The translations under genes and the position numbers were made by a program. A DNA stretch of 64,000 nucleotides from Argyresthia goedartella. Its lineage: Eukaryota; Arthropoda; Insecta; Lepidoptera; Argyresthiidae. Positions 31,750-43,277 of this stretch are shown here, piece after piece. The stretch is taken from the NCBI GenBank assembly GCA_949825045.1, contig OX463815.1, positions 26,775,356 to 26,839,355 on the forward strand, in the 5' to 3' direction. Under the pieces are notes generated by a model. The model searched no databases. It saw nothing but the letters and a program-made list of their open reading frames with translations, and had not been told where the DNA came from. Position 1 is the first letter of the stretch, and every line of letters begins with the position of its first letter.

Positions 31750-32640
31750 ATGCTGCCCTTACCGACGGATCGCCCAAACGTAGAAAAGTGTGTGGCAAAA
31801 GCTGCTGAAATCTTAGGTATAGGCAAGACCTCTGTATACAGCAATGTAGAGGAATCTAAAGAAAATATTCAATTTAAGTCTCATGAAAAAAGGGGGCGTA
31901 AATTAAAGTTCTACGACAAGGTGGATGACTTCACGTTTTCAGCGATTCGCCGTAAAATGCATGGTTTTTTCATAACAACGAACTACCAACCATTACTAAG
32001 ATATGTTACATAGCCTTAGTACTTATATTTTTTTTGTATCGCACGCGCGTTGTAACCTTAGTCGTCGAGCTGTTAACGACGAGAGTATTTTTATATCTAT
32101 TTGTATTTATCCCTAGGACTTATATTTCTCAACTTTCTAAATAGAGTGTCCAAATTCTTATAAATTAACACAGCTGACACATTATAGGTCAACGGTATAT
32201 CTCCAGGTAGATATTACCTCTTCATAACATAATAATATTAATATGTATATGTAGCCCACCCTCTCGGCAACAGTCCTATTTTTCTCTTTTGTTAGTTTGC
32301 TCAGCCAGCGTCCTTACGTGACTCAACACCTAAATGACCCCACCGAGGGACACGGGCCTTCACTCGGAAATGAGTATGATGATTAATAATCTTTTGTTTT
32401 TGTTACAGGTTCTACATGCAGTAAATGATGATTCTGAATTGCCCGATTTTTCCTGGGCCACAATGAGGAGGATAATTAAACACTTCAACTTCAAGTATGC
32501 CACAAAAACCAGAAAAAGTATTTTTATTGATACGCCTGCAATTGTTTCATGGCGTCATAGATACTTACACAAAATAAAGACTTTTAGAAGAGAAGGAAGG
32601 GAAATTTATTACCAAGACGAGACCTGGGTTAATGAAGGTG
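31750..32640 (+). pseudogene. IS630/Tc1-related (DDE_3) transposase, lineage A, partial
   Basis: The first piece (31750-31990) has a helix-turn-helix segment AAEILGIGKTSVY followed by a basic stretch and the KVDDFTFSAIRRKMHGFF block. The second piece starts after a TTACAG acceptor at 32408 with VLHAVNDDSELPDFSWATMR and reaches the first catalytic aspartate in YYQDETWVNE (about 32610-32640), then a GT donor context. The donor of the first intron is not clear. The rest of the catalytic domain is missing. The family is an intron-containing animal relative of Tc1/IS630 with a DDE_3 domain, to judge by the sister copies at 35048-36625. Confidence 0.7.
32330..32385 (-). mobile_element. SINE 3'-end fragment
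   Basis: CCACCGAGGGACACGGGCCT is shared exactly with 22083-22102, the 3' end of the tRNA-derived SINE, and an ATGAGTATGATGATTAATAA tail follows. It sits in the intron of the transposase relic. Confidence 0.6.
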
Positions 32641-32644
32641 CGTA

Positions 32645-33208
32645 CTTATTATTTGATATTTGTTTACTTATGTGTTAGTTATTAAGCTATTTGTTTTTTT
32701 ATTCACAAGTTATATACTCTACTTTATACTTGACTGCGAGAAAATAAATAGAGGTACAGCTTGGTAACAAATCCTATAAAGTACGACTGTAACTGTCAGT
32801 TTGAGGGATACGTAAATGTTTAGGATGTCAAAAGACGCGTATTGAAAAGAGCTACTATAATTTGAAATAAAATCTTGTAAATGTTTAATAGGTTTTGAGA
32901 AAATAAAAAAACTGATGAAATTATTATGAATTTTCATTTTTCAAAAATATATGGCAATGGTATAAAAACATTTTGCTTTTCATTTTATTCATAGTATAGC
33001 TTGTTCAAACTAAATGCAGTCAATAAGATATAATTGAGATAATAGAATGAACTAAATCATTCTTAATCCCATCACTATTTTTTTCTACCAAAAAGCGGTA
33101 ACACTGGAATTGTCATTTTACTTCGTTATGTGATTAAGGTTAAAGGCCTTTATTAATAGAGGCATAGATAAATTAATCACTACGTTATATTAAAGGCACA
33201 GATATTAG
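32645..33208. other. Unassigned AT-rich gap
   Basis: No remaining exon of the DDE_3 relic and no recognised repeat found. Confidence 0.45.
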
Positions 33209-33210
33209 TA

Positions 33211-34533
33211 TTAGGTCGTTACATATGAAATTGGCGTTTCGCCGTACTGGCCACTTTGATCTCAAATATATCCTCTATGGTTAGGAATTCCAAATTCAAA
33301 TTTATTCAGCTATTTACTCATGTATTCACAGCATGTATTTGTGTTTCTAAAATTATAATTAATTTGTTTTTTCCTCAATTGTTTTTTTTTCTTGCGTCAC
33401 TCAGCTTACAAAATCGAAAAATTGAAATATCGCGTTATTTACGAGTATGAGTTCTACCGTGCCACCAGTGCTGCAGAAACGGCTCGAAGGATTAATGATG
33501 TGTATGGCGACGGTGCCACAATAGAAAACACAGTGCGTTTTTGGTTCCAACTTTTTCGTTCTGGAAACTTCGACCTGCAGAACAAGCCCCGTGGACGGCC
33601 GGAGACAAAAGTTGATAATGAAGAATTGAAGGCTATTGTGGAAGCGGATCTATCGCAAACCACGTCCGAGTTAGTTGTAGGCTGCGGTGTTAGTGATAAA
33701 ACTATTTTAATCCACTTGAAGCAAATTTGGAAGGTGAAAAAGCTTGAAAGGTGTGTACCTCACGAACTGAGTGAAGCAAATCAACAAACGTGCGTTGACT
33801 GCTGCGTTGCATTACTCACCCGGCACAATAATGAAAGGATATTAAATCGAATCATTAGCTGTGATGAAAAGTGGATCCTGTACGATAATCGGAAGCGCTC
33901 ATTGCAATGGCTGAACCCTGCCGAACCAGCCAAACCATGCCCCAAGCGAAAATTGACTCCAAAAAAGTTACTTGTGAGCGTTTGGTGGACTAGTGCTGGT
34001 GTCGTTCACTACAGCTTTCTTAAATCTGGCTAGACGATTACGGCAGATGTCTATTGTCAGTAACTGCAAATCATGATGGAAAAGCTAGCTGTTAAACAAC
34101 CGAGGCTGGGCAATCGCTCTAGGCCACTGCTGCTTCATGATAACGCTAGACCACACACTGCACAACAGACGGCTACCATATTAGAGGAGCTTCAATTGGA
34201 ATGTCTAAGATATCCACCGTACTCTCCGGACCTTGCTCCAACAGATTACCATTTTTTTCGAAATTTGGATAACTTCTGAAAGGGAAAAAATTCAACTCCG
34301 ATGGGGCAGTTCAAACCGCCTTCAAAGATTTTATTGATTCCCGTCCGAATGTTTTTTTTAGTAAAGGGATCGAAGAACTAGAAGTATAGATAGCAAAAGT
34401 GTATAGATAGCAATGGTACATACTTTGATTTTAAAAAAATATTATATTAAAAAAAAAAACGACTATATACATTTTTATCTATGCGACTATGTTCCTCCCA
34501 TGCAAAACGCGAATTTCATATGTAAGGACCTAA
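33211..34533 (+). mobile_element. Mariner transposon, DD34D type, 1323 bp
   Basis: The terminal inverted repeats start TTAGGTC and continue TTACATATGAAATT (33211 on; inverted copy ending 34533, about 28 bp with two mismatches). TA flanks both ends (33209-33210 and 34534-34535). One transposase reading direction, plus strand, with stops. Confidence 0.92.
33404..34386 (+). pseudogene. Mariner transposase, degenerate
   Basis: The N-terminal helix-turn-helix region (AAETARRINDVYGD at about 33470) and GRPE hook (about 33595) are followed by the catalytic D in SCDEKWI (about 33860), the second D in HDNARPHTA (about 34138) and the third in SPDLAPTDYHFF (about 34225-34258). The last two are separated by 34 residues, the DD34D signature. 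Stops at 34031-34033 and 34277-34279, and losses around 34050, disable it. The ATG-proximal end is eroded, so the start is approximate. Confidence 0.88.
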
Positions 34534-34535
34534 TA

Positions 34536-35047
34536 TATATATTTTTGGTTTTATTTATCCCTTCAGGGAAAGGCCATACCGCCTTGCCTGTTGTATGTCA
34601 TCTTTGTAGTCTTCATAAATGTGTCTTATCTTCCTATATCTTTAAGGTAATAGGCACAGATAATCTAATAAATAGTAGGTACAGATTGACAATTATCTGT
34701 AGAATGAAGGGATGACGCCACCATCGAAAAGGGTTGCCACATATTATATAAATTGCTGCAATCGGTGCAAATAGTGGAACGAATATTTTTAGCGATTTAT
34801 TAATTTAGGATTGATACATAAATATAGCCGTTTTGTCAGCCAAATAAAAATATACATATGTACATAACATCTAGTAATAACTAAAGTCCACAATATAAAG
34901 CACTTGGCACTTATCACAATTTTTAACATCTAAATACGTATTTTACAAGAGGTCTACTCGACCAGACCGTACGATCGACAAATGATTAAGTATGAATATT
35001 GCTTATAAAAATATAATTGCTGACAAATTGCATTTCAAATTTTCGTT
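34536..35047. other. Spacer with a SINE-like fragment
   Basis: 34548-34650 (ATTTATCCCTTCAGGGAAAG and on) resembles the 3' part of the SINE at 30857-31016 in the same orientation. Its TTGTAGTCTTCATAAATGT also occurs at 47813 and 58473. The remainder is unassigned. Confidence 0.45.
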
Positions 35048-36625
35048 TTATTGAAAACTTTTCACACAGTAATTATGATCTAATGAAGCCGAATTATGTG
35101 CACTTATGCCGTATATATGGTCTAGTGGATAAATTCCACTAATTTCTTCGAAATCTGAGTCACTGTCACTATCGGTATCAGAGCCAATGTCTAAATTGAC
35201 TATAAAGGGCTTATCTAAATATCCGTCGTTTTGACGATAATGCTCTTCAATTTTATGTATGTGTGCACAATATTTTTTCCATTCTAAGGCATTAATAGAA
35301 CTGAACGCTTTGGTTACTAGTTTCGGCATATTTAAATTTTTGTGCTCTATATTTACTTCTGCTACTCTCCTTTTCATTGAACTCCATACCATCTCAATAG
35401 GATTTAGGTCACAGTGATAGGGTGGCAGCCGTAAACATTTGTGACCATGTTGTGCTAATAAATTATCAACTTCATATACAGGGTCAGGTTTGTATCGTTT
35501 GACAATCTCCAGCAACTGTGGTTTAGTCATTTCTGATGAGAATTCGAAACGATTCTCATTAAACCACTTTTGAATTTCGGGTTTGTTTGTGTTTGTACTT
35601 GGAGCCTTATTAACCCAATTGGGTAGTAATTTTTCGGTAAACCACTTTTTGAAGTTTGTGTTATTCATTTTGTCGTGGTAGTCCCCACTTTTGGTATTTG
35701 ATTTAAATACAAGGTCTGCGTTTTGGACAACCCAGTTTCTCCTCCGGCATGAACAATAAATAAACGTTGCCCTTTAGATAGAGGTTCTAGAACTCCATCT
35801 GTTTCTTGACTTTGCCAGCATTTTTAGTGGTGTATGAGGAATGTATATAAGTCTCGTCTAAGTATACAACTGGTCGACGATTAGCTGATAAAGCGTTTTT
35901 ATTTAATTCTTGCAAATATTTAGCTCTCCACGCAGAAATATCATTGCGCTCGGTTAAAACCTTGCGATTGCTTTGTGTTTTTTGGAAACGAAAGCCAATT
36001 AACAATTTACGAAGTGTTCTCTGCTACCTTTGAAATTTATGTCGTCTTTTAGAACAGTAAGCAGTTTATTAATCGTTGGTAATGCCCTTTTAATCGCATA
36101 AAATTCATGCACTTTTCGCTTGATCAAACCTTGATCGAAACTGTCAACTTCTATTTTGCCACATGTCCTTTTTCTCGATTTTCCTGGTGTGGTTATTTTC
36201 TTACCCATTTCTGCAGCGGTTTTACCTTCTGCAACAATTTTATAAATAGTTGATATACCAATACCTAAAAGAAAAATAAACTCATCATTAGAGTAATACA
36301 TTTTGAGAAAATGTAACCGAATTCTAGGCGGCCGAAGTCGCAGGCACCAGTTTATATATAATCTAAATAAAATTGGAACTAATAAATACCTACAGCTGTT
36401 TTAGTTTATAACGTATTATCAAACGATGTCGAGAATTTATTTAATAATAATCTGGTAACGCTAGCCCACAGACTTGATATCGATGCGCTAGCCTAAAGCG
36501 GCTGCAATGCGTTTGTATTCTTTTTCAAACGGTATTATTGGAGCTTTTTGGAGCTTTTCCGCATCAAAGAATAATTTCATTTTGAGAATAATATCTCGTA
36601 CACCACCTTTGATTGCTTTGGGCAT
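35048..36625 (-). pseudogene. IS630/Tc1-related (DDE_3) transposase, lineage B, copy 1
   Basis: Exon 1 runs from the ATG at 36625 (MPKAIKGGVRD) to about 36493. It joins exon 2 at 36264, where codons rejoin as LGIGIS, so the donor would be GC rather than GT. Exon 2 has the helix-turn-helix IGISTIYKIV and the first catalytic D in VYLDETYIHSS (about 35860). A frameshift lies near 36015 and another near 35800. The region that should hold the second catalytic D appears deleted between EKLLPN and VNKAPS (about 35610). The third acidic site is in LPPYHCDLNPIEMVWS (about 35430-35390). An acidic (SD)n stretch near 35160 precedes the stop at 35048. It cannot be catalytically active. Confidence 0.78.
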
Positions 36626-37240
36626 GATTATCAAACAAAATACTTGTAATATTAGAAAAACTAATGGACTCCCAACTGAACAACACAACAACAAATGTCA
36701 ACGAAGTGACAGTTTCAAAATGGCGTCCGTAGCTTCCCCTTTCGCCGTTCTAAAGATAAGTTTGTGGCTCTGTACTATGTATTAGTAATCTGTGCTGTCT
36801 GCCTGTCTCCTCTCAAGGTCGAGTTTTAGTATTAACACAGATTATGTTATATCAATGCGTATATATTGTTATAGCAAGGTACCTACTCTGTGAGCTCGAG
36901 TCAGCCCAAACCACAGACTAACAAAAATTCTTTGCGTTATAATAAAAACTCTAAATGTATGTAATGTAACGTCAATTTTGGATTGCGTACCCTTTTGTCG
37001 ATGGGTTGGTTTCTTAGCTTTATTTATTACATACTCTACAGAATTAGGTAATACTCGCCATGTTTGTAGTTTATCAGATAACAACGAACAATTCAATTGC
37101 ACCGAACAGCATCATAACATACATACATAACATAAACAAAGACTGAATTTTTCAAATCGAAACTTTCGGAAAAATGTTATTTTAATTATAAAAGGATCTA
37201 TCTGTGGGAAAAATTATAAAATTGCATGCTCTTTTCATGC
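36626..37240. other. Non-coding part of the duplicated unit
   Basis: Upstream of the DDE_3 exon 1. No recognised terminal repeat for that transposon; AT-rich otherwise. The same sequence recurs at 50134-50748. Confidence 0.4.
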
Positions 37241-37411
37241 AATACTCTTTAGTGCAACTTTATACTTTCTTTATAAATGTATGACATTTGATAGGCTGTC
37301 ATCTATGTTTGTTGTTGTTCTTTTTTTTTAAGTTGTCAAAAAAGAAAATACATGTTTTGAAAAAACATTATAATATTATTTAATTTCCACAATATGTTCT
37401 GGACACGCGTA
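37241..37411 (+). repeat. Partial Copia LTR (extra copy)
   Basis: About 170 bp starting AATACTCTTTAGTGCAAC are nearly identical to the body of the Copia LTRs at 37664 and 42052, but the first about 37 bases and the last part are missing. It lies about 250 bp left of the full element and is a truncated solo-LTR relic. Confidence 0.8.
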
Positions 37412-37663
37412 ACTCATTCGCCATGCAGTGTGCTATCATACAGAGTAAAATTTAAGTACATGAGAAAACATAAAAACTTAGGCGAATTCTTCGTCTTGTA
37501 TTTTATATATTTACTTGGATACATTAGGGATAGCGGAAGATTTCCCAAGTTATTTCGGCCCAGAAATATCAGAAATACGTTTATAGTAGCGTATTTACAA
37601 TATCTTTTCTTTTACAAAGACCTAGAAATATCGATAGTGATGAAAAAATTTTATTATAGATAC

Positions 37664-37914
37664 TGTTGAAGCAAGGATTATTTAGTGACATATCTACATA
37701 AATACTCTTTAGTGCAACTTTATACTTTCTTTATAAATGTATGACGTTTGATAGGCTGTCATCTATGTTTGTTGTTGTTCTTTTATTTTAAGTTGTCAAA
37801 AAAGAAAATACATGTTTTGAAAAAACATTATAACATTATTTAATTTCCACAATATGTTCTGGACACGCGTACTCGGGTATTAATTGATAGCAAAGCTAAG
37901 GGCCTTTAACAATA
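37664..37914 (+). repeat. Copia copy 1, 5' LTR
   Basis: Full 251-bp LTR, TGTTGAAG to AACAATA, followed by the primer-binding-site candidate at 37915. Confidence 0.85.
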
Positions 37915-37918
37915 GGTT

Positions 37919-40900
37919 ATGAGCAGAAATATCCCTGGTAGAAGTGGAGACAACATTGAGAATTCAGTCGAAATAGCAAGTATTGGTGGAATAAGTATGC
38001 CACAAATGGCAAGACTAGAAGGTAGCTCCAATTACTCGACCTGGAAAGTCCAAATAGAGATGGCACTTCTCTACGATGATCTTTGGGAGTACACTAGTAA
38101 GGAGCCAATTACAACTGATGCAGTAGCTGTAAAAGCAGATAGAAAAGCAAAAGCTAAGATAGGTATGATGCTACAACCTGGATGTCTTGTGCATATACGC
38201 TATGCGAAGTCAGCAAAAGAAGCTTGGGAGAAGCTTAGCCTTGACGTTTGAGGATAAAGGTTTAAATAATCGCTGCCGCCTTCTATCCAGATTAGTCAGT
38301 CTGAAATTAGAACAATTTTCAACGGTACTTGCTTACGTAACAGGTGTGTTAACAATAGCTCAGGAGCTAAGAGACATAGGAAAGGAAGTTGATGACGATC
38401 TATCGGCAGTCTTACTCCTACAAGGTCTAACGCCGGAGTTTCATTCAACCTTTGAACATCACCATTGAGAATAGTCAGACTGCACTTATGTTAGATTAAG
38501 TAAAAAATAAACTGTACCAAATGGAGGATACATACGCAGCTTCAAAAAGTGGAAGCCAGACGTCAAAGTCAGCTCTACTGACTCTAAGAAAGGAGAAAAC
38601 AGAAAAAGCAAGAGCAATACTGGCAAATCTGAAAAAAATGTATTGAAGTGCTACATCTGTGATGGCCCTCATAAATGTCACCAATGCCCAAACAAAGAAA
38701 AATCAAAGAAGGAAGCTCATCATGCCTTTGCTTTCGTAACTGCGTATAAGTATGAACCTGTAGAAGATTGGGTGATCGACTCTGGTGCTTCAACGCACAT
38801 GACGAAGAACAAAGCTTGGCTGAAAGATTTGAAGAAGACTCCTAGACGTTTGAGAGTTATTTGTGCTGATAGAAACGAGGTTTTGCGTGAAAGTATTGGT
38901 ATGGTTGTGTCTGACAAGGTGACGGTAAACGATGTTACTTATGTTCCAAATTTAGCATCAAATTTATTGAGTGTGAACGCTATGGCTAAGAAAGGCATAT
39001 GGCTGTGTATTAGTGTTTACAGCGAAACAATGCGACATCTTTAAGAGTGACGGATGTGAGGTCTATGGCGAATATGTTGGATCAGGTGTGGAAGAACAGG
39101 GTATCTACAAAATCAGGGACTGTTCATACGGTTCTTCACTAGTAACAACAGACGGTAAGCTAGATGACCGGGTTTTGTGGTACAGAAGGATAAAACATCT
39201 GGGCGAGAGAAACCTGAAGTTACTAAGGGACAAGATGGCAAGTGGGGTGAGTTTTAAAAATTGTAATTGCAAACTTAAATGCGTTTCTTGCATTAAGGGA
39301 AAAAAGACGCGACAACCTATTTTAAAAAATGGTTCAAGGGCTACTGAGGTCTTAGAATTGGTACACTGTGCGTGTGCGGACCTATGCGTATCCACTCTAT
39401 TAGTAAAAACATTTATTCTGTTACGTTTATTGACGATTTTACACGTAAGACCATCGTATATTTTTTGAAACAAAAGAGTGATGTTTTTGAGAAGTTTCAA
39501 GAGTTTAAAGCTTATGCTGAAAATCAAACAGGCAAGAAGATCAAGATACTGAGATCGGACAACGGCACAGAATACGTCAACAAAATAATGAATGACTTCC
39601 TAAGGACGAATGGAATTCATCATCAGCTGACAGTTGACTACACACCAGAGCAGAATGGAGTCGCGGAAGGGTCTAATCGCACAATCTGCGAGAAGGCAAG
39701 GTGTATGCTACAGCCCACAACGATTCTGGGCGGAGGCTGTCCATCATGCAGTATACCTCAAAAATAGATCACCAACCATTGCGGTGAAGAACATGACGCC
39801 GGAAGAGAAATGGACTAGGAAAAAGTGTGATCTGAGCAAGCTGAGGATTTTCGGGTGCAAAGCACTTATGCACATTCCGAAACAGAACCGAACCAAGTGG
39901 GATGCGAAGAGCATGGAATTGGTTTACACGGGCTTCTGTGATAACGCGAAAGCATATCGTCTTATAGATTCTACAACAGGAAAGCAGTTTAAGGCCAGAG
40001 ATGTTATATTTCTGGAAAACAGCAAAAATACGGACACAGAAGAGTCAAGAGAGAATGTGGTGGAATTTGTGATATTTCCTGATTGTGGACAAAAAGATGT
40101 AACTGTAAATTTGCACACAGTTCCAGAGACGAATGGTAATGGAGTTGCAAATCAAAATATAAACGAGGAAGTGGCAGAGTTTAGATCTGAGATCCAAAGA
40201 TCCGAAGGAGAGGAAAGTGATGAACCAGTGATTGAAACAGTGATCCAGGAACTAGAAAATGAAGTTCAGGAACCAGAACCTGATGTTTCAGAATCAGATG
40301 CAGATACATTTGAAGACTGTGAATTGGTTGGTGTTCCTGAAAATGTTCAACAGCAGAATGAAAGCAGATATCCACTGAGGGATAGACAACCTAAGGAGTT
40401 CCCTGACTATATTATTTATCAAGCAAAGACGGAACAAGATCCAGTGACGGTGCAAGAGGCAGTATCAAGATTATACAGCAAAGAATGGAAACAAGCTATT
40501 CAGGTGGAGCTTGATGCGCTGAAGTCAAATGGAATCTGGATTCTCGTAAAGCGCAAAAGTCATATAACGTCGCTGATTCTGGCTATTTAGAATCAAAGAA
40601 GAGGCGGGAAATAAACGCAGATACAAAGCACGAGTTGTTGCAAGAGGATTTAGTCAACGGCTTGGAGTAGACTATGATGAAACCTTCGCGCCAGTAGTGA
40701 GACATAGCTCACTGAGAGTTCTTATTGCTCAAGCTGTGAAACAAGGATTGAAGATCAATCAAATGGACGTCAAGACAGCGTTCCTAAATGGGGAACCAGA
40801 TGAGACTGTCTTTATGAAACAACCGGAAGGCTTCGAAGAAAGAGGAAAAGAAGAACACGTTTGTTTATTGAAATGTTCATTGTATGGGTTGAAGCAAGCC

Positions 40901-41942
40901 CCTAGGACATGGAAAACAAAACTTAACAATGAGTTAGTTAAGTTGGAATTTATAAGGTCCAAGAATAAACCCTGCGTATACACGAGGTAAAAGGCAACAA
41001 TGTGATCATACTAGCAGTGTATGTCGATGAAATGTTGATTTTTTGGAACAACACGGATGAATTAAGGAAGCTCAAGAAGGACCTTATGTCTAAATTTGAA
41101 AGACTTAGGGAAAGCAGAACTGATCATGGGAATGCAGATAACACAGAGCGATTCAGGGATCAAAGTAGATCAATCAAAGTATATCAACAAGGTGTTAAAG
41201 AACTTTGGAATGGAGGACTGCAAGCCAGCTGCTACACCTGCAGTTACGGGTCTCAACCTAAGTAAACCTGTACCGGATCATAACATAGACATCCAGATCC
41301 AGACATATCATATCAGAATGTGATAGGTTCCTTGATGTATTTGGTTGTGTGCACGAGACCAGATATTGCATATGCTGTTAACTATTAAAACCAGTTTAAA
41401 AGCAACTACGGTTAAGAGCATTGTATTGCTGCAAAACGTGTATTAAGGGGTACATCAATCCAAAATCGATTGTTCCTTTGAGGTATCAAAGGAACAATCG
41501 ATTTTGAATTGATGTTTAAAAAAGGAACATCAAATGAAATTAATTGCTATGCAGATGCAAGTCATGCCTCCTGCTATGATAAGAGATTATATTCGGGAGC
41601 AGTATTCGTGCACATGGGAGCTGCTATCAGATGGGAAAGCAAGAAGCAGAAGACAATAGCATTATCTACAGCAGAAGCTGAATATGTTGCAATGTCAGAA
41701 GCTGCAAGAGATGCAATATTTTTAGAAAGATTTGTTTCTGAAGTCAAGCCGGATTTCCTTTGAAGATTTACAGTGACAGCCAATCTGCTATTTCAATTAC
41801 GCACAATCATGTGCACCATCAGCGAACAAAACATATCGCTGTACGCCACCATTTTGTGAGAGAAGCAGTTGAATGTGGGCATATCGAGTTGGAGTATGTT
41901 CAGACAGATCTTATGGTTGCTGACTCATTGACTAAACCTTAG
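37919..41942 (+). pseudogene. Copia gag-pol polyprotein, copy 1, frameshifted
   Basis: In order: gag (ATG at 37919, overlapping the primer site; STWKVQIEMALL), a shift near 38235, a CCHC-like zinc knuckle near 38650-38690 (CYICDGPHKCHQC; the histidine position is ambiguous), and an aspartic protease active site DSGAS at about 38780. The integrase follows: zinc HHCC region near 39190-39290, then the D,D,E residues in FIDDFTRK (about 39430), RSDNGTEY (about 39555) and NGVAEGSNR (about 39655). Reverse transcriptase segments are at 40697-40990 and 41002-41265, where the usual YVDD reads YVDE. RNase H (CYADASHA, about 41540) and a terminal SDSQSAI segment at 41770-41942 follow. At least six shifts or stops. 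A 30-bp-arm palindrome sits between RT and RNase H. Confidence 0.88.
41452..41515. repeat. Palindrome inside the Copia gene, 30-bp arms
   Basis: Arms 41452-41481 and 41486-41515 are complementary at 29 of 30 positions around a 4-base GGTA loop. It interrupts the coding sense between the RT end and the LMFKKG start of RNase H. The same palindrome is in copy 2 at 54959-55022. Confidence 0.9.
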
Positions 41943-42051
41943 CTGAAACAAAAGTTTACGTGATGTACATTGAGCATGGGCGTTGTATGACATTATGTGA
42001 AAGTTGTAAGATTTTGTGTGGAAGTTGTATGAAGTCAAAGTTGACGAGCAG

Positions 42052-42273
42052 TGTTGAAGCAAGGAGTATTTAGTGATATATCTACATAAATACTCTTTAG
42101 TGCAACTTTATACTTTCTTTATAAATGTATGACGTTTGATAGGCTGTCATCTATGTTTGTTGTAGTTCTTTTTCTTTTTTTTAAGTTGTCAAAAAAGAAA
42201 ATACATGTTTTGAAAAAAACATTATTTTATTATTTAATTTCCACTATATGTTGACGACACGCTTTTATCAATA
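42052..42273 (+). repeat. Copia copy 1, 3' LTR
   Basis: 222-bp LTR, followed by GATAC. Differs from the 5' LTR by the missing segment near the end and several substitutions. Confidence 0.85.
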
Positions 42274-42610
42274 GATACATTGTATAGTAAGATGTGATCG
42301 TGCTTAATTGCAATTATTTTATCTATATTTATGAACCTTTTCCACAAAGTAACATTGATATGTGAAATTTGATGTGTGATTAAATTCATATTTTCTTAAT
42401 TGCACACAAAACTTATAAAAAAACAATAGTTACATGAAAATAGTTTACAAAGGTAAGCTTATATCTAATAAGAGATCTCTTCCAGCAAACCAGGATGAGA
42501 TGGCAAAGGTTGATTGCTGAGCAAGGGATGTGTGATTAAATGTTACCCTTTTAATTTTAGATTTCCTTGTGAAACACTATTGCTAGATATGTGGATTGCG
42601 GAGGTATATT

Positions 42611-43272
42611 TAATGTATTTGATAATTAAACCACATATTTGTAAAAATATAACCCAGAGTTTATTCAGCATATATGATGAAGAATACGACATTCACAAGA
42701 GTGACAAATGACAGTTAAGTCATAACACTACGAAGTTGGCCAGGATTAAAGCAAGGAGTCTACAATGAAACCTCCAACACGCCCTCTTAATCTTGGACTA
42801 CTTCCAGCATATCTTGAACAAACAGCTGGTGCTTACAAGTATGCAGTGCTTTCGTGAGCACATCAGCAGTCATCTGCTCTGTAGGCATATATGACAACTT
42901 AATGACTTCATTGTCAACAGCCTCACGAATATAGTGATACCTAATGTCTACGTGCTTAGACCGTTTATGAAAAACCGGGTTAGTGACAAGCTTCGCCGCA
43001 GACTGATTATCCCTATACAGGGTTACAGTGTTGCTCTGACCTGTTAATTCAGTAAGAACCGCACGGACGTATACCGCCTCTTTGGCCGCTTCAGACAAAG
43101 CTATGTACTATTTGATAATTAAACCACATATTTGTAAAAATATAACCCAGAGTTTATTCAGCACATATGATGAAGAATACTACATTCACAAGAGTGACAA
43201 ATGACAGTTAAGTCATAACGCTACGAAGTTGGCCAGGATTAAAGCAAGGAGGCTACAATGAAACCTCCAACA
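42611..43272 (-). mobile_element. Internally deleted LTR element (Copia-type), 662 bp
   Basis: Two direct repeats (43272-43109 and 42779-42611 on the minus strand, starting TGTTGGAGGTTTC) surround only 329 bp. ATATT flanks both sides (42606-42610 and 43273-43277), a good 5-bp target duplication if the complete LTR ends CATTA and the 5' copy has lost its last five bases. The interior holds just the C-terminal end of a Copia RNase H and a purine-rich AAGAGGGCG before the 3' LTR. Gag, protease, integrase and RT are gone. The LTRs are almost identical. Confidence 0.82.
42787..43098 (-). pseudogene. Copia RNase H C-terminal remnant
   Basis: An open 103-codon stretch, minus strand, starting MSEAAKEAVYVRAVL with YRDNQSAAKLV and KHVDIRYHYIREAV, the standard end of Ty1/Copia polyproteins. 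The catalytic N-terminal half of RNase H is missing. It belongs to a different Copia family from the element at 37664-42273. Confidence 0.85.
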
Positions 43273-43277
43273 ATATT

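Larger units (their letters stand above)
37664..42273 (+). mobile_element. Ty1/Copia retrotransposon, copy 1
   Basis: The LTRs are 37664-37914 (251 bp) and 42052-42273 (222 bp). Both start TGTTGAAGCAAGGA and end CAATA. They are flanked by the 5-bp duplication GATAC (37659-37663 and 42274-42278). Directly after the 5' LTR comes GGTTATG, like the initiator-Met-tRNA-derived primer site of insect Copia elements. Internal coding runs gag-protease-integrase-RT-RNase H as in Ty1/Copia, but many frameshifts break it. The 3' LTR lacks about 30 bp near its end relative to the 5' LTR. Confidence 0.9.

Noticed and set aside
31990..32410. AT-AC (U12) intron in the DDE_3 relic
   Set aside because: The bases after the presumed exon (ATATGTTAC) do not match the U12 donor consensus; decay or another donor is more likely.
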